Of a stretch of DNA of 7,514 nucleotides, positions 5,343 to 7,514 are shown in pieces. A model generated the notes under the pieces. The model was not told where the DNA came from, made no database searches, and saw only the letters and a list, made by a program, of their open reading frames with translations. The position numbers were made by a program, and so were the translations under genes. Every line of letters starts with the position of its first letter. Positions within the stretch are counted from its first letter, which is position 1. This DNA comes from DAOMOP01 sp035444405 (GTDB taxonomy: Bacteria > Pseudomonadota > Gammaproteobacteria > Burkholderiales > Rhodocyclaceae), in contig DAOMOP010000197.1 of the NCBI GenBank assembly GCA_035444405.1, positions 1-7,514 on the forward strand, written 5' to 3'.

Positions 5343-6008
5343 ATGCCGATCCTCGCCCGCAGCTGCCTGCTGTTCGCCGTCGCGCTGTGTTGTGCCGCGC
5401 CGGCCGCGGCATCGTCCGGCCAGGCGCTGCTCGATGCGATCGTCGACCGTCAGGCGCGGCGCGTGGCGATCCTGCTCGACCAGGGCGTTTCACCCGAGAT
5501 CGTCAGCGCGGCCGGCGAGCACGCCGGCAAGACCGCGCTGATGTGGGCGGCCGAGTCGGGGCAGGCCGCGATCGTGCGGCTGCTGCTCGAATACGGCGCC
5601 GAGGTCGATCGCAGCAACGCGCGCGGCGGCACCGCGCTGATGTACGCGGCGACGGCCGGCCGGGTCGAGGTGATCCGCCTGCTCGTCGCCGCTGGCGCGG
5701 ATGCGGACCACCGCGTGCGTCACGGCTGGACACCAGTGCTGTTGGCGACCGTCAAGGGGCACGTCGACGCGGTACGCGTGCTGGCCGCGCTCGGCGCCGA
5801 CCTCGATACACGCGACCTCTACGGCTGGACCTTGCTGATGCATGCAACCGAACGCGGCGATCGCGCGATGGTCGCCGCACTGCTCGAGCTCGGACTCGAC
5901 CCCGCCGCCGGTGACGGCAACGGCACCACCGCGCTCGCGCTCGCGCGCCGCACCGGCGACAAGGCGCTGCTGCGGCTCTTGACCGAGGCGCCGCGCAAGT
6001 CACAGTGA
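5343..6008 (+). CDS. Sec-exported ankyrin-repeat protein, 221 aa
   Basis: Residues 1-23 are a Sec signal peptide: a short basic start (MPILAR), hydrophobic core and AAA end, with probable cleavage after A23 before SSGQ. The mature protein is almost entirely ankyrin repeats, about 61-91, 94-124, 127-157, 160-190 and 193-216, with a degenerate first repeat at 28-58. Typical cores are KTALMWAAESG, GTALMYAATAG, WTPVLLATVKG and TTALALARRTG, each followed by a V/I-xx-LL helix. It should be a periplasmic protein-binding scaffold with no catalytic activity. The start is fixed by the signal peptide although the ribosome site is weak (GAGA, eight bases upstream). It is divergent from the FDH operon and converges on the Rieske-like gene with only 10 bases between stops. 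Exported ankyrin proteins are known beside periplasmic redox enzymes such as catalase, but the partner here cannot be read from sequence; FDH or the Rieske-like protein are candidates by position only. Confidence 0.92.
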   Translation: MPILARSCLLFAVALCCAAPAAASSGQALLDAIVDRQARRVAILLDQGVSPEIVSAAGEHAGKTALMWAAESGQAAIVRLLLEYGAEVDRSNARGGTALMYAATAGRVEVIRLLVAAGADADHRVRHGWTPVLLATVKGHVDAVRVLAALGADLDTRDLYGWTLLMHATERGDRAMVAALLELGLDPAAGDGNGTTALALARRTGDKALLRLLTEAPRKSQ

Positions 6009-6018
6009 ACAGCTCCGC

Positions 6019-6726
6019 TCAACAGAGCACGACGTTGCTGCTGTAGTCTTCGAGCCGGCGCACCACGACCTCCTCGGACGCCGGCGCGAGCAGATCGCGG
6101 CCGGGGTTCTCGAAGCTCAGGCGGGCAGCGAACTCGGCAAAAAAACGCTGGAACATCTCGCCTCCGAGCGTGCCGAAGGCGACGAGCTCGTCGCGCGCCG
6201 CATCATGCTCGATCAGGATCGCGGCGAGCGGCTGCTCGGCCGGTCCGGACAGGACCGCGGCGCCGCTCGCCGGATCGTAGCGGCTTTCCTCGGCGCAGCA
6301 GCTGATCAGGCCGGCGGCCGGATCATCGCCGTTGCGCGGCGGGCGAAAGCCGATGTAGCTCACCTGCGGGGTTGGATGCGCCATGCGGTGCGCACAGATC
6401 GCCGAGTACGCCACCACCGAGCGCGCCGGACCGACGCCGCCGGGCCAGTCGTAGCGCTCGCCGTGTTCGGTGAAGAGGTTGCTGCGCCCCGGCGCGGCAC
6501 GTCCGAGGTCGAGCAGAAAGCACGGCGTCAGCGCGTACGGGTAGTGGAATACGTACTGAGCGCCGACCTGAAGGGCGGCGATGCGAAGCGGCGCCCCATC
6601 CGCACCGACGAGGCGCGCGCGGTGATAGCGGCGTGCCGTCGCGCCCGCGGCGGGCGTCAGGCCGCCGGCCGCGGCGAGCAGGCTCGCGCCCAGCGTGCAG
6701 GTCTTCACGAACGAGCGGCGGTCCAT
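6019..6726 (-). CDS. Tat-exported Rieske-like protein with altered second cluster motif, 235 aa
   Basis: Begins with a twin-arginine signal (DRRSFVKT, residues 2-9, then a hydrophobic stretch to about 30), so it is exported folded, probably staying periplasmic or membrane-anchored. The fold signature is Rieske [2Fe-2S]: SAICAHRMAHP gives C111-x-H113, and 30 residues later the motif CCAEESRYDPASGAAVLSGPAEQPLA (143-168) matches the second Rieske loop, including SxYDPxxG and the GPA-xxPL hallmark. The histidine expected as CxxH is absent: C144-A-E-E147 or C143-C-A-E146. If a cluster is bound, one ligand must be unusual. A C-terminal region of about 45 residues ends in cysteine. I start at ATG 6726, with GGGAGG five bases upstream; ATG 6744 would add six residues but has no ribosome site. 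It lies 93 bases after mobB on the same strand and may share its transcript. The partner is unknown; arsenite-oxidase-type small subunits are Tat-exported Rieske proteins, but no such large subunit is visible here. Confidence 0.82.
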   Translation of the reverse strand: MDRRSFVKTCTLGASLLAAAGGLTPAAGATARRYHRARLVGADGAPLRIAALQVGAQYVFHYPYALTPCFLLDLGRAAPGRSNLFTEHGERYDWPGGVGPARSVVAYSAICAHRMAHPTPQVSYIGFRPPRNGDDPAAGLISCCAEESRYDPASGAAVLSGPAEQPLAAILIEHDAARDELVAFGTLGGEMFQRFFAEFAARLSFENPGRDLLAPASEEVVVRRLEDYSSNVVLC

Positions 6727-6731
6727 GTCGG

Positions 6732-6737
6732 CCTCCC
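6732..6737 (-). promoter_or_regulatory. Ribosome binding site of the Rieske-like gene
   Basis: GGGAGG on the minus strand, five bases before ATG 6726. It lies inside the six-codon extension that a start at 6744 would give, and so favours the shorter start. Confidence 0.7.
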
Positions 6738-6811
6738 GGTTCATCGGCGTGCGACGACGGCTCCTGGCGCAGCGGTGGGCACGCCGGCTCGCACCGCGCA
6801 GGCGGCGCCCG

Positions 6812-6830
6812 ACGCCGCATCAGCCGGCGT
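6812..6830 (-). promoter_or_regulatory. Small hairpin over the mobB stop codon
   Basis: ACGCCG (6812-6817) and CGGCGT (6825-6830) pair across a seven-base loop that contains the mobB TGA. There is no T-tract, so a terminator role is doubtful, and the hairpin may be a by-product of GC-rich sequence. Confidence 0.2.
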
Positions 6831-7386
6831 GGCTCGCCACCGGACGGGCGCCGAAACAGTAGCCGAGCACGAACTCGGCGACGCGCTCGGGTGCGTTGAT
6901 GTCCAGGCGTGGCAGCCCGCCGGTGTCGAGGATCGGCGAATCGGTCGCGACGGCGACGATGTGCGGATCGTCGGGAAACAGCAGCCGCTCGGACACCGCT
7001 TCGCGGTGCACCTCGATTTTCGCGATCGCGGCGCGCTTGAAGCCTTTGACCAGCACGAGATCGCTTGGCGAAAGATGCGCGAGCAGCTGGTCGAGCGACA
7101 ATTCGGCTTCGCCGCGCAGTTCATGGACCAGCGACCAGCGCCGGCGCGAGCTGGTCAGCACCTCGCGGCAGCCGGCCTGGCGGTGGCGCCACGAGTCCTT
7201 GCCGCGGTGGTCGATGTCGAACGAGTGGTGGGCATGCTTGATCAGCGACACGGCCAGTCCGCTCGCGGTCAGCTCGCGCACGACCTGTTCGACCAGCGTC
7301 GTCTTGCCGCTGCCGGACCACCCGGCGAAACCGATCACCCGCATCGCCGAGTTGCCGTGCTGCGACGACACCGGAACGCCGTTCAT
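6820..7386 (-). CDS. mobB: Molybdopterin-guanine dinucleotide biosynthesis protein MobB
   Basis: P-loop GTPase of the MobB family, an accessory to MobA in making the bis-MGD form of the molybdenum cofactor used by formate dehydrogenase. The N-terminus has VIGFAGWSGSGKTTL (17-31) with Walker A G22-WSGS-G27-K28-T29. The family block follows with IKHAHHSFDIDHRGKDSWRHRQAG (49-72), then DLVLVKGFK (109-117; the Walker B-like strand and VxGFK motif) and KIEVHR (123-128). The 188-residue length is usual. I start at ATG 7386, with GAGG seven bases upstream. The next ATG (7344) begins at MRVIGF but lacks a Shine-Dalgarno. A GTG at 7449 would put the -10 box inside the gene. It is read in the same direction as the FDH operon but separated from it by the ankyrin gene, and it probably leads a unit with the Rieske-like gene. 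It acts in the cytoplasm and supplies cofactor to FdhA encoded in this window (inference from pathway). Confidence 0.95.
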   Translation of the reverse strand: MNGVPVSSQHGNSAMRVIGFAGWSGSGKTTLVEQVVRELTASGLAVSLIKHAHHSFDIDHRGKDSWRHRQAGCREVLTSSRRRWSLVHELRGEAELSLDQLLAHLSPSDLVLVKGFKRAAIAKIEVHREAVSERLLFPDDPHIVAVATDSPILDTGGLPRLDINAPERVAEFVLGYCFGARPVASHAG

Positions 7387-7406
7387 CCGCTCGCCTCGCT
7401 CGCTGC

Positions 7407-7422
7407 GGTGCGCGATCGCACC
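7407..7422 (-). promoter_or_regulatory. Hairpin in the mobB leader
   Basis: GGTGCG and CGCACC form a perfect 6-bp stem with an ATCG loop, placed between the predicted transcription start and the mobB Shine-Dalgarno (7394-7397). It could affect translation. It is too small to be a molybdenum-cofactor riboswitch. Confidence 0.35.
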
Positions 7423-7431
7423 CTCGGCCCC

Positions 7432-7462
7432 ATCATACCCGAGCGGCACTGCGCGGCGTCAA
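7432..7462 (-). promoter_or_regulatory. Candidate sigma-70 promoter of mobB
   Basis: On the minus strand TTGACG (7462-7457, 5 of 6 consensus) and TATGAT (7437-7432, 5 of 6) are separated by 19 bp, a little longer than ideal. The predicted start is near 7425, giving a leader of about 39 bases. It is one of the few AT-containing spots in this GC-rich stretch. Confidence 0.45.
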
Positions 7463-7493
7463 TGCGGCGCACGCCATGCCCCCGCGCGTGGGG

Positions 7494-7513
7494 TCGCACC
7501 GCACCGGGTGCGA
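7494..7513. repeat. Inverted repeat at the right edge
   Basis: TCGCACC (7494-7500) and GGTGCGA (7507-7513) flank a six-base loop. It could be part of a terminator or operator for a unit beyond the edge, which cannot be judged here. The same GGTGCGA core recurs in the mobB leader. No coding region is visible from 7463 to the edge. Confidence 0.3.
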
Positions 7514-7514
7514 G

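Noticed and set aside
6009..6030. Possible bidirectional terminator between the ankyrin and Rieske-like stops (GCTC, AACA, GAGC at 6017-6028).
   Set aside because: Only a 4-bp stem with no T-tract, and most of it lies inside the Rieske-like coding region.
7387..7514. Molybdenum-cofactor riboswitch upstream of mobB.
   Set aside because: The leader after the predicted start is only about 39 bases with one 6-bp hairpin, far too short for that multi-stem structure.
1..7514. CRISPR array, insertion sequence, tRNA, rRNA or prophage elements.
   Set aside because: No regularly spaced direct repeats, transposase-like frame, tRNA-like fold or phage-type gene was found on either strand.

Overview
The window is about 70% G+C with very dense coding, and its gene content fits a respiratory proteobacterium. 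Gene order and codon use suggest a beta- or gammaproteobacterium, but no taxonomic marker is present, so this is inference. Its core is the upstream half of a formate dehydrogenase (FDH) operon read leftward on the minus strand. A second small minus-strand unit lies at the right, and one plus-strand gene sits between them.

Layout. At 5056-1 (minus) the order of transcription is: DUF3305 protein, DUF3306 protein, a 575-residue multi-cluster ferredoxin-like protein, a TorD-family chaperone, a 69-residue FDH-region Tat-target protein, then the FDH catalytic subunit. The last is cut by the left edge after 368 residues. The first three genes are coupled by 4-base ATGA overlaps and the chaperone starts 4 bases after the ferredoxin stop, so this is a tight operon. 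A good sigma-70-type promoter (TTGGAA, 17 bp, TATAAA) lies just upstream of the DUF3305 gene in an AT-richer 286-bp divergent intergenic region. That region also holds a CATGG-type palindrome and a nested inverted repeat.

At 5343-6008 (plus) is a Sec-exported ankyrin-repeat protein. At 6726-6019 (minus), convergent with it, is a Tat-exported Rieske-like protein. Its CxH motif is intact, but where CxxH is expected it has a CxxE-like motif. At 7386-6820 (minus) is mobB, which makes a P-loop GTPase tied to the bis-MGD molybdenum cofactor. It has its own likely promoter and a hairpin leader.

How they fit together. FdhA needs bis-MGD (MobB's pathway), a [4Fe-4S] cluster, cofactor insertion and quality control before Tat export (TorD-like chaperone), and an electron path (beta and gamma subunits, presumably beyond the left edge). 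FdhA, the small Tat-target protein and the Rieske-like protein all carry twin-arginine signals, and the ankyrin protein has a Sec signal, so most products act outside the cytoplasmic membrane. The DUF3305/DUF3306/ferredoxin trio is recognisable as an FDH accessory module, but I cannot state its biochemical role from sequence. I see no transposons, phage genes, CRISPR arrays, tRNA or rRNA. The points most worth following up are the altered Rieske motif, a Cys-to-Ala change in one ferredoxin motif, the uncharacterised FDH accessory module, and the operator-like palindrome.
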